64,000 nucleotides of DNA from Streptomyces sp. 846.5 (GTDB taxonomy: Bacteria; Actinomycetota; Actinomycetes; Streptomycetales; Streptomycetaceae): NCBI RefSeq assembly GCF_004365705.1, contig NZ_SOBN01000001.1, forward strand, positions 1,478,555 to 1,542,554, in the 5' to 3' direction. The notes below the pieces were generated by a model that saw only the letters and a list, made by a program, of their open reading frames with translations, was not told the origin of the DNA and made no database searches. Of this stretch, positions 47,136 to 57,000 are shown piece by piece; within the stretch, counting starts at the first letter, position 1, and every line of letters begins with the position of its first letter. A program made the translations under genes and the position numbers.

Positions 47136-48031
47136 GGCAGCGCATCGATCGGACAGTCCGTCAGGAAGTGCGCCAGCAGGTCGGTGAACTCCTCGATGCG
47201 CTCCATGTGCACCAGGTGGTCGGCGTCCTTGACGGTGGTGAACACCGCGCCGGGGAGCACGGCGGCGACCCCGCGTCCCATCCCGGGCGGGGTCAGCGAG
47301 TCGTGCTCGCCGGTGAAGACCAGCGTCGGCACCGCGGGGACCGGCTCGGGCCGGTACCACTCGTGGCGCATCAGTCGGCGGTTGTGGTCGGCCACCGCCA
47401 TCTCGAACTGACGGGGCGTCTGCTCCAGGAACTGGCGGTGGATCAGCCGCCCGATCGCGGCCTGCCTGCGGATGGTCCCACTGCCCGGCGGGGCCATGAA
47501 GCGGGACACCAGCTCCCTGGCCATCTCCTCGTAGCGGCCCTCGTCCAGCATGCCGAGCCAGCGGGTGGCCGCCTGCTCGTACTCGGGCGGGACCGTGGTC
47601 GTCATGCCGACCAGCACCAGGCGCTCCACCAGCTCCGGGTAGTGCTGGGCGAAGCGCAGCGCGATGGATCCGCCGAAGCAGCCGCCGAACAGGTTCACCT
47701 CGCCCAGGCCGAGGGCGTCCACCATGTGCCGGGTGGCGGCGGCCAGGAAGTCGGTGCCGTAGCGGGGCGGCAGCTGGTCGGCGTCCCCGTAGCCGGGGAG
47801 GTCGACGGTCACCACGTCGCACAGCGGCAACAGCGCGGCCTGGTGCCGGATCCAGGAGAACCGGTCCTGGGAGGAGCCGCCGAGCAGCAGCAGCGGCGCC
47901 GTGACGCTGTCGCCCTGCCGGACGACCCGGGCGACGTAGCGGAAGCCGTCGAAGGTCAGGGTGTGCTCGGACACCACCACCGGGGGCGCTTCCAGCTCGA
48001 CCTGCGGCGGCAGGGCGGTGTCGATGGACAT
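47087..48031 (-). CDS. Alpha/beta hydrolase with Cys nucleophile
   Basis: A 314-residue alpha/beta-fold protein. The nucleophile elbow is FGGCFGGS with Cys118 where Ser is usual. Asp244 in FTGEHDSLTP and His272 in DADHLVHME complete a Cys-Asp-His triad. The oxyanion region is LLLLGGSSQDRFSW (about 47-60). A cap domain covers about 150-225. Cys nucleophiles are known in dienelactone hydrolases and some thioester-handling enzymes, so the reaction may differ from simple ester hydrolysis. The ATG at 48031 follows GGGGAG. It converges with and overlaps the molybdenum hydroxylase gene by 49 bp. Confidence 0.87.
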   Translation of the reverse strand: MSIDTALPPQVELEAPPVVVSEHTLTFDGFRYVARVVRQGDSVTAPLLLLGGSSQDRFSWIRHQAALLPLCDVVTVDLPGYGDADQLPPRYGTDFLAAATRHMVDALGLGEVNLFGGCFGGSIALRFAQHYPELVERLVLVGMTTTVPPEYEQAATRWLGMLDEGRYEEMARELVSRFMAPPGSGTIRRQAAIGRLIHRQFLEQTPRQFEMAVADHNRRLMRHEWYRPEPVPAVPTLVFTGEHDSLTPPGMGRGVAAVLPGAVFTTVKDADHLVHMERIEEFTDLLAHFLTDCPIDALPYCTPPERPSVAGSAD

Positions 48032-48166
48032 GTCGTGAAGCTCCCCGTGGTTCGCGGACGTCGAATCCGAAGATGTATCACCGCGAAACAGGTCCTCCCC
48101 GGCATTGTCACTCAAACGTGGTCGCGCCCCGGGCCCGCCCTCGAACTCCCCTGCGGCAGCCGCGCG

Positions 48167-48182
48167 GGCCGACCTGTCGGCC
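48167..48182 (-). terminator. Palindromic hairpin after GNAT-AKR gene
   Basis: GGCCGAC and GTCGGCC flank CT, 7 bp beyond the stop of the GNAT-AKR gene and before the region upstream of the hydrolase. It is a probable terminator for the minus-strand gene. Confidence 0.5.
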
Positions 48183-48188
48183 GGTGGG

Positions 48189-49559
48189 TCAGGCGCGGTG
48201 GACGGCGTCGAGGCGGGCCAGTTCGTCGTCGGAGAGCCGGAGGGCGCCTGCGGCCACATTGGCCTCCAGATGCGCGAGGTTGCCGGTGCCCGGGATGGCC
48301 AGCACGTGCGGGCCCTGGTGCAGCGACCAGGCCAGCCGGATCTCGGGGGCCGACACGCCGTGGGCGGTCGCCACGGCGAGGACCTCGGCGTCCTCGGCGG
48401 CGCCGGCCGCGCCGCGCTCACCGCCCTGCCCGGCGATGGCGAAGAACGGGACGAAGGCGATGCCCTGCTCGCCGCAGGAACGCAGAAGGGCGTCGCTCTC
48501 CGGAGTCCCCACGCCGAGACCGTACCTGTTCTGCACACAGACCACCGGCGCGATGGCCTGGGCCTCGGCGAGATGCTCGGGGCCGACGCCGGACAGACCG
48601 AGGTGGCGGATCAGGCCCGCCTCGCGCAGCTCGGCCAGTGCGCCGAAGTGCTCGGCGATCGAACCGGGCCGCTGCCGACGGTAGTTGACCACGTCGAGGT
48701 GGTCCCGGCCGAGCTGGCGCAGGTTCTCCTCCACCTGCCCGCGCAGCTGGGCCCGGGTGGCCGGGTTGGTCCAGTCGCCGTGCGGGTCCCGGCCGGGACC
48801 GACCTTGGTGGTGATCACCAGGTCGTCCGGGTAGGGCGCCAGCGCACTGTTGACCAGCTCATTGGCGGAGCGCAGCCGGGAGAAGTAGAAGGAGGCGGTG
48901 TCGATGTGGTTCACCCCGAGCTCCACCGCCCGGCGCAGCACGGACAGCGCCCGGCCGCGGTCGCTGGGGACCGACTCGGTGTTGAAGGCCGCACCGTACT
49001 GGGTGAGACGCATGGTGCCGAAGCCGATCCGGTTGACTGTGAGGTCGCCCAGCTTCCAGGTGCCGGCGGCCGTCGCGGTGATCGTCTCCGAGAGTGCGCG
49101 CTCGAAGCAGAGCGAGCGCTCCGCGCCGACGTAGGCGCCGAAGTTGGGGATGCGCCCATATCCGGCACGCGTGTAGAAGCGGACGGCATCGGGCTGTGCG
49201 TCACCGGTCTCCAGCCGGAGGCTGGTCCACCCCTGTTCCCGCGCCCAGTCCTCCAGCGTCCGCAGGATGCTCAGCGCCACACCCGAACCACGCCGCTCGG
49301 GCGCGACGTACATCCGCTTGATCTCACCGACCCCGTCCCCGAGCCGCCGCAGCCCTCCACACCCCACCGCGGTGCCGTCGCCGTCCCGTGCGACGAAGAA
49401 CACCGTGATATCCACTGCCGAGGGCGGCGTCCCGGGCTCGCTGTCCGGGGTCCCGTACCGCTGGGCGATCTCGGCCCGCTGCTGTGCGCGAAGCGCGGCA
49501 GCGTCGGGATCCGCCCAGGAGGTCTGTTCGATCTTCATAGCCGCCATTCTGGCAAACAC
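48189..49559 (-). CDS. GNAT acetyltransferase-aldo/keto reductase fusion
   Basis: One uninterrupted 456-residue frame holds two enzymes. Residues about 8-155 are a GNAT domain (GEIKRMYVAPERRGSGVALS with the acetyl-CoA loop, then RFYTRAGYGRIPNFGAYVG). Residues about 166-456 are an aldo/keto reductase (VNRIGFGTMRLTQYG; catalytic Asp220 and Tyr225 in DTASFY; Lys252 in TTKVGPG; NADPH-end motif AIPGTGNLAHLEAN). The position of the usual active-site His reads VVNYRRQ, as in one AKR subgroup. GTG at 49559 has GGAGCGG upstream; ATG at 49547 or 49538 is an alternative. The linker has no stop or likely internal start. The substrate is unknown. Confidence 0.85.
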   Translation of the reverse strand: MFARMAAMKIEQTSWADPDAAALRAQQRAEIAQRYGTPDSEPGTPPSAVDITVFFVARDGDGTAVGCGGLRRLGDGVGEIKRMYVAPERRGSGVALSILRTLEDWAREQGWTSLRLETGDAQPDAVRFYTRAGYGRIPNFGAYVGAERSLCFERALSETITATAAGTWKLGDLTVNRIGFGTMRLTQYGAAFNTESVPSDRGRALSVLRRAVELGVNHIDTASFYFSRLRSANELVNSALAPYPDDLVITTKVGPGRDPHGDWTNPATRAQLRGQVEENLRQLGRDHLDVVNYRRQRPGSIAEHFGALAELREAGLIRHLGLSGVGPEHLAEAQAIAPVVCVQNRYGLGVGTPESDALLRSCGEQGIAFVPFFAIAGQGGERGAAGAAEDAEVLAVATAHGVSAPEIRLAWSLHQGPHVLAIPGTGNLAHLEANVAAGALRLSDDELARLDAVHRA

Positions 49560-49617
49560 GTCCGCTCCGGTGCGTAAACCCGGTGAACGTCGCTGGTCAG
49601 ACGGCTACTCTCGGGCC

Positions 49618-50118
49618 ATGGACGATCTCGTTGCGGAGCCCGGCCTCGTCGTCCTCATGTGCGGGATCGCAGGCTCCGGGAAGAGTACCTACGCCCGAGC
49701 CCTGGAGCGCCGCGGCTTCGTCCGGCTGTCAATCGACGAGGCGGTCTGGCAGCGCCTCGGCCACGACGCGGCGGAACTGGCCCCCGAGGAGTACGAGCGG
49801 CTCAAGGCCACCGTGGAGGCGGAGCAGTGGCAGGAGCTGATCCGCCTTGTCGACTCCCGCCAGCCCGTCGTCGTCGACTACAGCTTCTGGAGCCGGGCCC
49901 GCCGCGACCGCTACAAGGCCCTGATCGAGAGTCACGGCTGCAGCTGGGAGCTCGTCCACCTCAAGGCGGACCCGGACACCCTGCGGCGGCGCCTCGCACT
50001 TCGCAACCAGCAGCAGGGCGCCGACAGCGTCACCGTCTCCGCGGAGCTGCTGGAGCGCTACCTCGCCGGCTTCGAGGAGCCGGACGGCGAGGGCGAGCGC
50101 GTCGTCGTCCAGAACTGA
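49618..50118 (+). CDS. P-loop kinase, zeta-toxin/AAA-like
   Basis: A 166-residue ATP-binding protein. Walker A GIAGSGKST is at 16-24 and VVVDYSFWSRARRDRYK (about 81-97) holds a catalytic-type Asp. ADPDTLRRRLALRNQQQ is a lid-like basic segment. The size and order fit small kinases related to gluconate, chloramphenicol or zeta-toxin kinases. No antitoxin gene is beside it, so it is probably a metabolite kinase rather than a toxin. It is divergent from the GNAT-AKR gene with 58 bp between the starts. Confidence 0.82.
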   Translation: MDDLVAEPGLVVLMCGIAGSGKSTYARALERRGFVRLSIDEAVWQRLGHDAAELAPEEYERLKATVEAEQWQELIRLVDSRQPVVVDYSFWSRARRDRYKALIESHGCSWELVHLKADPDTLRRRLALRNQQQGADSVTVSAELLERYLAGFEEPDGEGERVVVQN

Positions 50119-50157
50119 CGCCCGGTCCGCAGCACTTCGTTCACGTCTGACGACTCC

Positions 50158-50400
50158 GTGGCCCACACCACCATCAGCGCCAACGGCGCAGGCGCGCACG
50201 GCGCGGACGCCGACGTGGCCGCAATGCTGAAGCCGCCGCCCTACCAGTTCGCCTACGACGAGTTTCTGGGCACGGTCTACACAGTGGACCACCGACCCTC
50301 CGAGGGCCGGGTCACCTACCACTCGCCCGAGGAGAGCTGGGAGCAGTCCTTCGCCGCCTTCACTCCCGGATCGCGCACCGTCACCCTCGGTGCCTCGTAA
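50158..50400 (+). CDS. Small hypothetical protein
   Basis: An 80-residue frame from GTG at 50158 with codon third positions mostly G/C as in real genes here. I recognise no family. The C-terminal half is aromatic and acidic (PYQFAYDEFLGTVYTVDHRP, then SPEESWEQSFAAFTPG). There is no membrane segment and no clear ribosome binding site. It lies between the kinase and phosphodiesterase genes on the same strand, in a gap of 372 bp that shows nothing else. Confidence 0.5.
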   Translation: MAHTTISANGAGAHGADADVAAMLKPPPYQFAYDEFLGTVYTVDHRPSEGRVTYHSPEESWEQSFAAFTPGSRTVTLGAS

Positions 50401-50490
50401 CCGGCGGCCTGCCGTCGCTTCACCAGCTGTTCGTTACGCCGTCAGCTTGACGGGTTGTCCGGAAAGGGTGCGCCGGGGAAGCGTTCAATC

Positions 50491-51288
50491 ATGACTGCCA
50501 CGCTCTCCATCGCGCATCTCAGTGACCCGCACATCACCACAGGCCCCCTGGGCGCCGGTCCGGCCGCCGGCCTGCAACTGGCGCTCGCGCGGGTGCTGGC
50601 GCTGGAGCCGCAGCCGGTGGCGGTGGTGCTCAGCGGGGACCTGGTGGACCAGGGACGCCCCGAGGAGTACGAGGAGCTGCGGCACGTCATCGGACGCTTC
50701 CCGCTGCCCCTGCACCTGGTCGCGGGCAACCACGACAGCCCGGACGCCATGCTGGCCGCCTTCGGCGGGAGCGGGCTGCTCGCGGCCGGCGATCACGGGG
50801 TCCACTACGCGGTGGAGCACGAGCGGGCCACCGTGGTCGTGCTGGACTCCAACCTGCCGGGCAAGCCCAATGGCCTGCTCGGCCCGGAACAGCTCGGCTG
50901 GCTGGACGCGGTGCTCGGCGAGCGTCCGGACGTCCCGGCCTTCGTCGCCGTGCACCACCCGCCGATGGCGGTCGGCATCCCCTTCCTGGACGGGATGCGC
51001 CTGGAGGACGGCGACGCCCTCGCCGAGGTGGTCGCCGGCCACCCCCGGGTGGTCCGGGTCCTGGCCGGGCATGTGCACCGGCCGATCACCTGCGCCTTCG
51101 CCGGCAGCACGCTGGCGGTCGCACCCAGCACCTACCGCCAGAGCTCGCTCACGATGATCGACGGCGCCCCCATGGGCTATCTCGACGAACCGACCGGCTT
51201 TCTGCTGCACCTGCTCACCGCCGACGGCGGCTGCGCCACCCACACTGTCCAGGTCAGCCACGCGGCCGCGCTGCTCGGGGCGTTCTGA
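50491..51288 (+). CDS. Metallophosphoesterase (cAMP phosphodiesterase CpdA-like)
   Basis: A 265-residue calcineurin-like phosphoesterase with the full metal-ligand set: AHLSDPHIT (Asp12, His14), [28 protein letters not shown] and VLAGHVHRP. This order and length are those of class III 3',5'-cAMP phosphodiesterases, though related enzymes act on other phosphodiesters. It is cytosolic. ATG at 50491 is used; a short in-frame extension upstream is possible. Confidence 0.9.
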   Translation: MTATLSIAHLSDPHITTGPLGAGPAAGLQLALARVLALEPQPVAVVLSGDLVDQGRPEEYEELRHVIGRFPLPLHLVAGNHDSPDAMLAAFGGSGLLAAGDHGVHYAVEHERATVVVLDSNLPGKPNGLLGPEQLGWLDAVLGERPDVPAFVAVHHPPMAVGIPFLDGMRLEDGDALAEVVAGHPRVVRVLAGHVHRPITCAFAGSTLAVAPSTYRQSSLTMIDGAPMGYLDEPTGFLLHLLTADGGCATHTVQVSHAAALLGAF

Positions 51289-51357
51289 CGTTTCCATCCG
51301 CACAGCGAAGTTGCGTGATTTCTTCCATCGCCGGGGCCGATGGCCAAGAATGGCTCC

Positions 51358-52347
51358 ATGCTCGACGCTATCGACCGGGGCCTGATCCATGCCCTGCACA
51401 TCGACGGCCGCGCCCCGTACGCCAGGATCGCTGCCGCCCTCGGCGTGTCCACGCAGACCGTGGCCCGACGCTACCGGAAACTGCGCGGCACCATCGCGCT
51501 GCGCGTGGTCGGCCTGCCCGACCCGCACCGCGCCGGACAGGCCCAGTGGCTGGTCCGGATCACGGCGGTCCCGCACCAGGCACAGAACGTTGCCGACGCG
51601 CTGGCCAGACGCAACGACACCTCCTGGGTGAAACTCGCCTCCGGCGGCACGGAGATCGTCGCGATCATCCACACCCCCACCGGGGCCACCGCGAGCAGCC
51701 ACTCGCTGCTGCTGCGGGACATACCGCGTACGGCCAGCGTCACCTCCGTCTCCGCGCACTACGTCCTGCACACCTACTTCGGCGGCCCCACGGCCTGGCG
51801 CGGACGCACCGGGGCGCTGGACGAGAAGCAGCAGGAACTGCTGCGCCCGGCGGCGCCGACGCCCGAGGGCGACGCCGCGATCACCGACGCCGACGGTCCG
51901 CTGCTGGCCACGCTCCAGCACGACGGCCGCGCCGGCAACGCCGAGCTGGCCGCCGCCACCGGCTGGACCCCGGCGGCCGTCGCCCGCCGGCTGGCCGAAC
52001 TGCGGGCCAGCGGCGCACTGTTCTTCGACGTCGAGCTGGACGTCGCGGTCTTCGGAGCGGGCACCCAGGCCCTGCTCTGGATGGCCGTCGCCCCGGCCCA
52101 GTTGGAGCGGATCGCGACCACCCTGGCCGGCCACGAGGAACTCGCCTTCGTCGGCGCCACCACCGGCCCCACCAACCTGGTCGCCCAGGCCCTCTGCCCC
52201 GACCCGGCCTCACTCCACCGCTACCTCACCCACCGCCTGGGCGCCCTCGACGCCATCCACACCCTGGAAACGGCGCCGGTACTACGCACCATCAAGGCCG
52301 CAGGCCCCCTCGTGACGTACCCGGCCGACACAGGCCAACCCCGATGA
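51358..52347 (+). CDS. Lrp/AsnC family regulator, duplicated form
   Basis: About 329 residues from ATG 51358; ATG 51340 is an equally open start. The protein contains two Lrp-like units. HTH 1 is near residues 5-45 (LIHALHIDGRAPYARIAAALGVSTQTVARRYRKL, in parts) with an RAM-like ligand domain after it. HTH 2 is near 175-215 (ATLQHDGRAGNAELAAATGWTPAAVARRLAELRASG, in parts) with a second ligand domain. Such tandem forms are common in streptomycetes. The likely ligands are amino acids. The target is unknown; it is convergent with the methyltransferase gene. Confidence 0.87.
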   Translation: MLDAIDRGLIHALHIDGRAPYARIAAALGVSTQTVARRYRKLRGTIALRVVGLPDPHRAGQAQWLVRITAVPHQAQNVADALARRNDTSWVKLASGGTEIVAIIHTPTGATASSHSLLLRDIPRTASVTSVSAHYVLHTYFGGPTAWRGRTGALDEKQQELLRPAAPTPEGDAAITDADGPLLATLQHDGRAGNAELAAATGWTPAAVARRLAELRASGALFFDVELDVAVFGAGTQALLWMAVAPAQLERIATTLAGHEELAFVGATTGPTNLVAQALCPDPASLHRYLTHRLGALDAIHTLETAPVLRTIKAAGPLVTYPADTGQPR

Positions 52348-52372
52348 GCCGCACGACACCGGCGGCAGCGGG

Positions 52373-53119
52373 TCACCCCGCCCGCCGACCCGTCACCACC
52401 AGGAACGGCGGGAGCCCCTCCCGGAGGGGCTGTTCGGCGCGGACCGGTTCGGGTGGGGCGGGTTCGGCGATGGCCTCCAGGGCGAAGCCCTGGGCCAGGA
52501 GGGCGCTGAGGTAGGTGGAGAGGGTGCGGTGCTGGTTGCCGGCACGGCGGACGCCCTCGGGGTTGGCGGAGCGCCAGAAGCCCTCGGTCAGGTAGTCGCC
52601 GACGGTGCGGCGACGGCGGCGGGTGTCCGGGGGGTCGTCGTCGACCGCCTCGGGGGCCCAACTCGCGCCCGGGGCCTCGAAGCAGGGGTGCGGGATGGTG
52701 AACACCAGCCGCCCGCCGGGGAGCAGCACCCGCGAGACGGCGGCGAGAGCCGCCTTGAGGTCACGGACGTTGTTGAGGGAGAGCCCGGCGGTGACGCAGT
52801 CCGCCGTGCCGTTGCCGATGGTGGCGAGGGTGCAGCCGTCGTCGACCGTGTAGACGGCGCCGGTCGGGCGCTCGGCCTCGGCGATCCAGGCGTGCGCGAT
52901 CATGCGCGGGGCGAGGTCCACGCCGCGCACGCCCGCTCCCCTGAGCGCGAGCGCGCGGGCCACGATCCCCTCGCCGCACCCCAGGTCCACGATCCGGAGC
53001 CCGGTCAGGTCGTCCGGCAACTGCTCCAGCAGGATGTCGCGCGCGAACTCGTGCATCGCGGAGCCCTTCCGCAGGCGCTCCGCGTACGAGTCGGCGATGG
53101 TGTCCCAAGTGTCAGTCAT
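52373..53119 (-). CDS. Class I SAM-dependent methyltransferase
   Basis: A 248-residue enzyme. SAM motif I is IVDLGCGEGIVARALALRG (about 43-61). AGLSLNNVRDLKAAL follows motif II, and RVLLPGGRLVFTIPHPCFE (about 131-149) is motif III with the PHPCF found in a Ubie/Coq5-like small-molecule group. The start at 53119 gives MTDTWDTIADSYAERL, the usual N-terminus of this group; the open frame beyond it is spurious. The substrate is unknown. Confidence 0.88.
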   Translation of the reverse strand: MTDTWDTIADSYAERLRKGSAMHEFARDILLEQLPDDLTGLRIVDLGCGEGIVARALALRGAGVRGVDLAPRMIAHAWIAEAERPTGAVYTVDDGCTLATIGNGTADCVTAGLSLNNVRDLKAALAAVSRVLLPGGRLVFTIPHPCFEAPGASWAPEAVDDDPPDTRRRRRTVGDYLTEGFWRSANPEGVRRAGNQHRTLSTYLSALLAQGFALEAIAEPAPPEPVRAEQPLREGLPPFLVVTGRRAG

Positions 53120-53237
53120 CGAGAACTGGAGCGTACGCGACAAGAGGGAGAGCGGACCAGGAAATCCGAAGGCTCGGCGGCCGCCGAAGCGCGGACCGGA
53201 TGCGCGATCTGTCGGTCCGCTACGGCAGACTGCGCGC

Positions 53238-53993
53238 ATGCGTGATCTCGGAAAGGGCCTCGGACACCTCCTCAAGGGCCAGCGGTGGGTGGTGCGGCAC
53301 GGACGCTGGTGGGGGTTCGGGCTGCTGCCCGGGCTGGTGGCGCTGGTCCTCTACATCGCCGCTCTGGTCGCACTCGCGACCTACGCGGGCGATATCGCCA
53401 CCTGGGCCACCCCGTTCGCCGACAGCTGGTCCACCGACTGGCGTTCGGCGGTCCGCACGCTGCTCGCCGTGCTGCTGGTCTGCGGCAGCCTGCTGCTCGC
53501 GGTCGTCACCTTCACCGCCGTCACCCTGCTGATCGGCCAGCCGTTCTACGAGTCGCTGTCCGAGCGGGTGGAGGAGATCGAGGGCGGCGCCCCGGATGCG
53601 CCGAGCCAGTCGCTCTGGCAGCAACTCGGGTTCGCCGCCCGGGAGGGCGTGGCCTCGGTGCTGCTCACCGCCGGCATCGGTCTGCTCCTGCTGGTGCTCG
53701 GCTTCGTCCCCGCGGTCGGGCAGACGCTGGTCCCCGCTGCCGCGTTCTGCGTCTCCGGCTTCTTCCTGACCGAGCAGCTTGCCGCAGTCGCCCTGCAGCG
53801 CCGGGGCCTGAGCTTCCGTCAGCGGATACGCAAGCTGCGGAGTCGGCTCGCCCTCACCCTCGGCTTCGGCGTCCCGCTGGTGCTGCTGTTCCTCATCCCC
53901 TTCGTCGCCGTGGTCGCCATGCCCGGCGCGGTGGCCGGAGCGACCCTGCTGGCCCGGGAGTTGGAGCCGGCCCTGCCGCCCGCAGCCGACTAA
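53238..53993 (+). CDS. EI24 domain membrane protein (CysZ-like)
   Basis: A 251-residue integral membrane protein with four to five long helices (about 27-50, 70-95, 137-165, 205-240). The EI24/CysZ family layout is seen: GLGHLLKGQRWVVRHGRWWGFGLLPG at the start (in parts) and LIGQPFYESLSERVEEIEGG after helix 2. CysZ proteins transport sulfate, but actinobacterial EI24 proteins are mostly uncharacterised. It is divergent from the methyltransferase gene. Confidence 0.87.
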   Translation: MRDLGKGLGHLLKGQRWVVRHGRWWGFGLLPGLVALVLYIAALVALATYAGDIATWATPFADSWSTDWRSAVRTLLAVLLVCGSLLLAVVTFTAVTLLIGQPFYESLSERVEEIEGGAPDAPSQSLWQQLGFAAREGVASVLLTAGIGLLLLVLGFVPAVGQTLVPAAAFCVSGFFLTEQLAAVALQRRGLSFRQRIRKLRSRLALTLGFGVPLVLLFLIPFVAVVAMPGAVAGATLLARELEPALPPAAD

Positions 53994-54078
53994 CCCGTTT
54001 CCGCAATCGCTTGCGCCCCACATGCACCACGGGAAACACTGAGGCCGGGGCGGGAATCAGAGGTACGAGGAGACGTGC

Positions 54079-57000
54079 GTGGTCGCGACCGAGGTCCGAC
54101 CAGGTGGGGGCGCGCGGGTCCGAAGGCTGCCCGCGTCGGTACGGCGGTCCGCGCACCACGGGCTGGTGCTCACCGCCGTCGCCGTGACCGTACTGCTCGC
54201 GGCAACTGTGCTGGCGGCGTTGGCCGCGCTGGCGGGCAACGCCGTCGACCAGGGAGCGGGAGTGCGGCTGGCCGCCGACCCCAGGGCCCAGGTGCAGGTC
54301 AGCGCGGGCTTCCAGACCACCGGTCTGGCCGCTGCCGACAGGGCAGTACGAAGCGCCACGGCACAGGTGTTCGGCGGCGTGCCCGAGCAGACCTATCTGG
54401 GGCTGCTCGGCGTCGGGCCGCTGATCGTCAACGGCGCCAGCAACGGCAAGGGCGCGGTTCTGCATCCGGTAGCGGTCCAGGGCGCGGCGCGCTACGGCCG
54501 CCTCGTCTCCGGCGCCTGGCCCGCGGGCACAGCCGATGTTCCCTCAACTTCCTTCACCACCCTGCCAACCGTCTCCCCCGGTGTCTCGGCACCAGGTGCG
54601 TCCTCGACCGTGGACGCGGCGCTGCCCCAGCAGCTGGCCCAACTGCTCGGCGTCCGCCCCGGGGCGAGGCTCACCCTCGGCGACGCCTTCGGACGCCCGG
54701 TCACCGTACGGGTCACCGGCGTCTACACGGCCCAGGGCAACGCCGGGTTCTGGCCGGGCATGGCCGGGGACCCGACTGCCGCGCAGGGGGCTGCCAACTC
54801 CCTCTTCGTCGTCTCCCCCGCCGCGCTCAACGGCACCGCCGCGCTGAACGGCCAGGTCACCGCGTACTGGAGCGCGCAGGGCGACTTCGCCGGCGCCGCC
54901 GCGAACCAGTTGGCGGGGCTTCGGGACCGAGCCGGCGCCTTCGCCGGAAGCCACGCCGACCTCTCCGTGTTCCACGGCGCGCAGCCCCCGCTCAGCCGTA
55001 TGACGGTGGTGTCCTCGCTGCCCCAGGCCGTCGACGCACTGGCCGCACCCATCGCGGTCGCCCGCTCCGCGCTCTACCAACCGACCGCCCTGCTCGCCGT
55101 ACTAGCCCTCACTGCACTGATTCTGACCGCACGTCAACTCGCGGAACACCGAAGCGGAGAACTGGCGCTGCAGCAGGCACGCGGCGCCGGGACCGGACGG
55201 CTGCTGGCCGCGGCCGGTGTCGAGTGGGGGCTGACCGGCATCCCCGCGGCGGTCGCCGCACCGTTCCTGGCGCAGTTCCTCGTGCACGGTGCGCTGGGAC
55301 CGGCCGGGTGGACCGCCGCCGTGCTGACCCTGGCCGTCCAGGGCGCGGCCGTGCTGCTACCGGTGCTCCATCCGGCCCTGCGGCCCCTCTTCAGGCGAAT
55401 ATCCATCCCGCGCCGCCGTGACACTCGTCGCCGTACCGGCGCGGTGGCGGTGCAGCGGGCCGGGCTGGATCTGGCGCTGGCCGTGGTCGCGCTGCTGGGC
55501 TGGTTGGAGCTGGCGCACCACCACGCCGTGGTGCAGGGCGCCTCGGTCGCGGCGGGCCCGGTGTCGGTGCCGGCGGTCGATCCGGTGCTGGTGCTGGCCC
55601 CGGTGGTGGCCTGCGTCGCCGCCTCACTGCTGCTGTTCCGGCTGATGCCGCTGACCTCGCGGCTGCTGGACCGTTACGGCCGCCGCCGCGCAGGCCTGGT
55701 GCTGCCGCTCGCGGGCTGGCAGCTGAGCCGGCGCTCGGCCCGCAACGCCGGCCCGGTGCTGCTGATGTGCCTGGCCGCAGCGGTGGGGGCGCTCTCCGGC
55801 ACCGCCCTGGCCTGCCTGGACGGACTGGCCCTGGACCAGGCCCGGTTCACCGTCGGCGCGGACGTGCGGGTGGACACCTCGGCCGGCGGCGGCTACGCCC
55901 CCTCAGTCCTGGCCGACGCCTACCGCGCGCTGCCCGGGGTCACCGCGGTGACCCCGGTGACGCTGACCCCGGTCACCGCCGCCGCAGGGACCACCCTCCA
56001 GATCGTGGGCACCGACACGGGGACCGCGACCACCCCCGACGGACTGCCGCTGCCGGGACGTCCCAGCGCGCTGCGGCTCGACGAGACGCTGACCAGCAAC
56101 GGCGCCAAGGCCGCCCCCACCCTGGAGCTGACCCTCCAGGACGCGTCCGGCCTCACCGACTCGGTGAACGCGGCCCTGCCCGACGCCGACGGCGGCCGAC
56201 ACACCGTCACAGTCCCGCTCCCGGTGAACGGCAGCGGTCACCCGCGCGACTACCCGCTGACGCTGACCTCGATCACCCTGGTACCGCAGGCCGGCCAGGA
56301 CGCGGCCCGGCTGCGGCTGGTGCTGCACCGCATCGGCTCCAGCCCCGGCACCGGCCCCGACCCCGGCACCGCGGCCACGGACTGGGCCGGAGTCCTCCCC
56401 CCAGGGCTGGCCTGGGCCGACCGCACGGTGTCCGCCGGCGGCGCCAGGACCAACGCCTGTGACACCAACCCTGCCTCCGCCTCGTCCGATCTGTTCCAGC
56501 CCGGACCGCCCGGGGTGTGCTCGCTCACCTCCGACGCCTCCGACACCTCCGACCCCGGCGGGCTGTTCTCGGCGACCATCAGCACCGGTGTCCCCGAAAT
56601 GAAGACAGATCCCGGCTCGCGGATACGCATCGCGGTCACGTCGTCCGCCCCGGCGGCGCCCGTCCCGGTGCTCGCCGATCCGCGGGCCCTGGCCGCGCTG
56701 CACCACGCCGTGGGCGACACGGTCAGCCTGGACCTGGGCTCGGGTCGGAGCATGGCGGTGCGGATCACCGGCAGCGTCGCGGCCGTCCCCGGCCTCGGCT
56801 CCACCCGTACCACCGGCTGGTTCACCGCCGACCAGCGCACTCTCGCGGCCGCCCTGGCCGCAGCCGGCGTGGACCAGCAACCGCCCACGCTGTGGCGGCT
56901 GACCAGCACCGACAGCGCCCGCACCGCCGCCGCGGTCACCGCGCAGCCGGCCCTGGGCAGCGCACAGACGGTGGCACAGTCCACCGCGCAGCTGCGCGGC

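Noticed and set aside
49618..50400. Zeta-toxin-like kinase and small protein as a toxin-antitoxin pair
   Set aside because: The small gene lies downstream, has no antitoxin features, and the kinase lacks distinctive UDP-GlcNAc kinase residues that I can identify.
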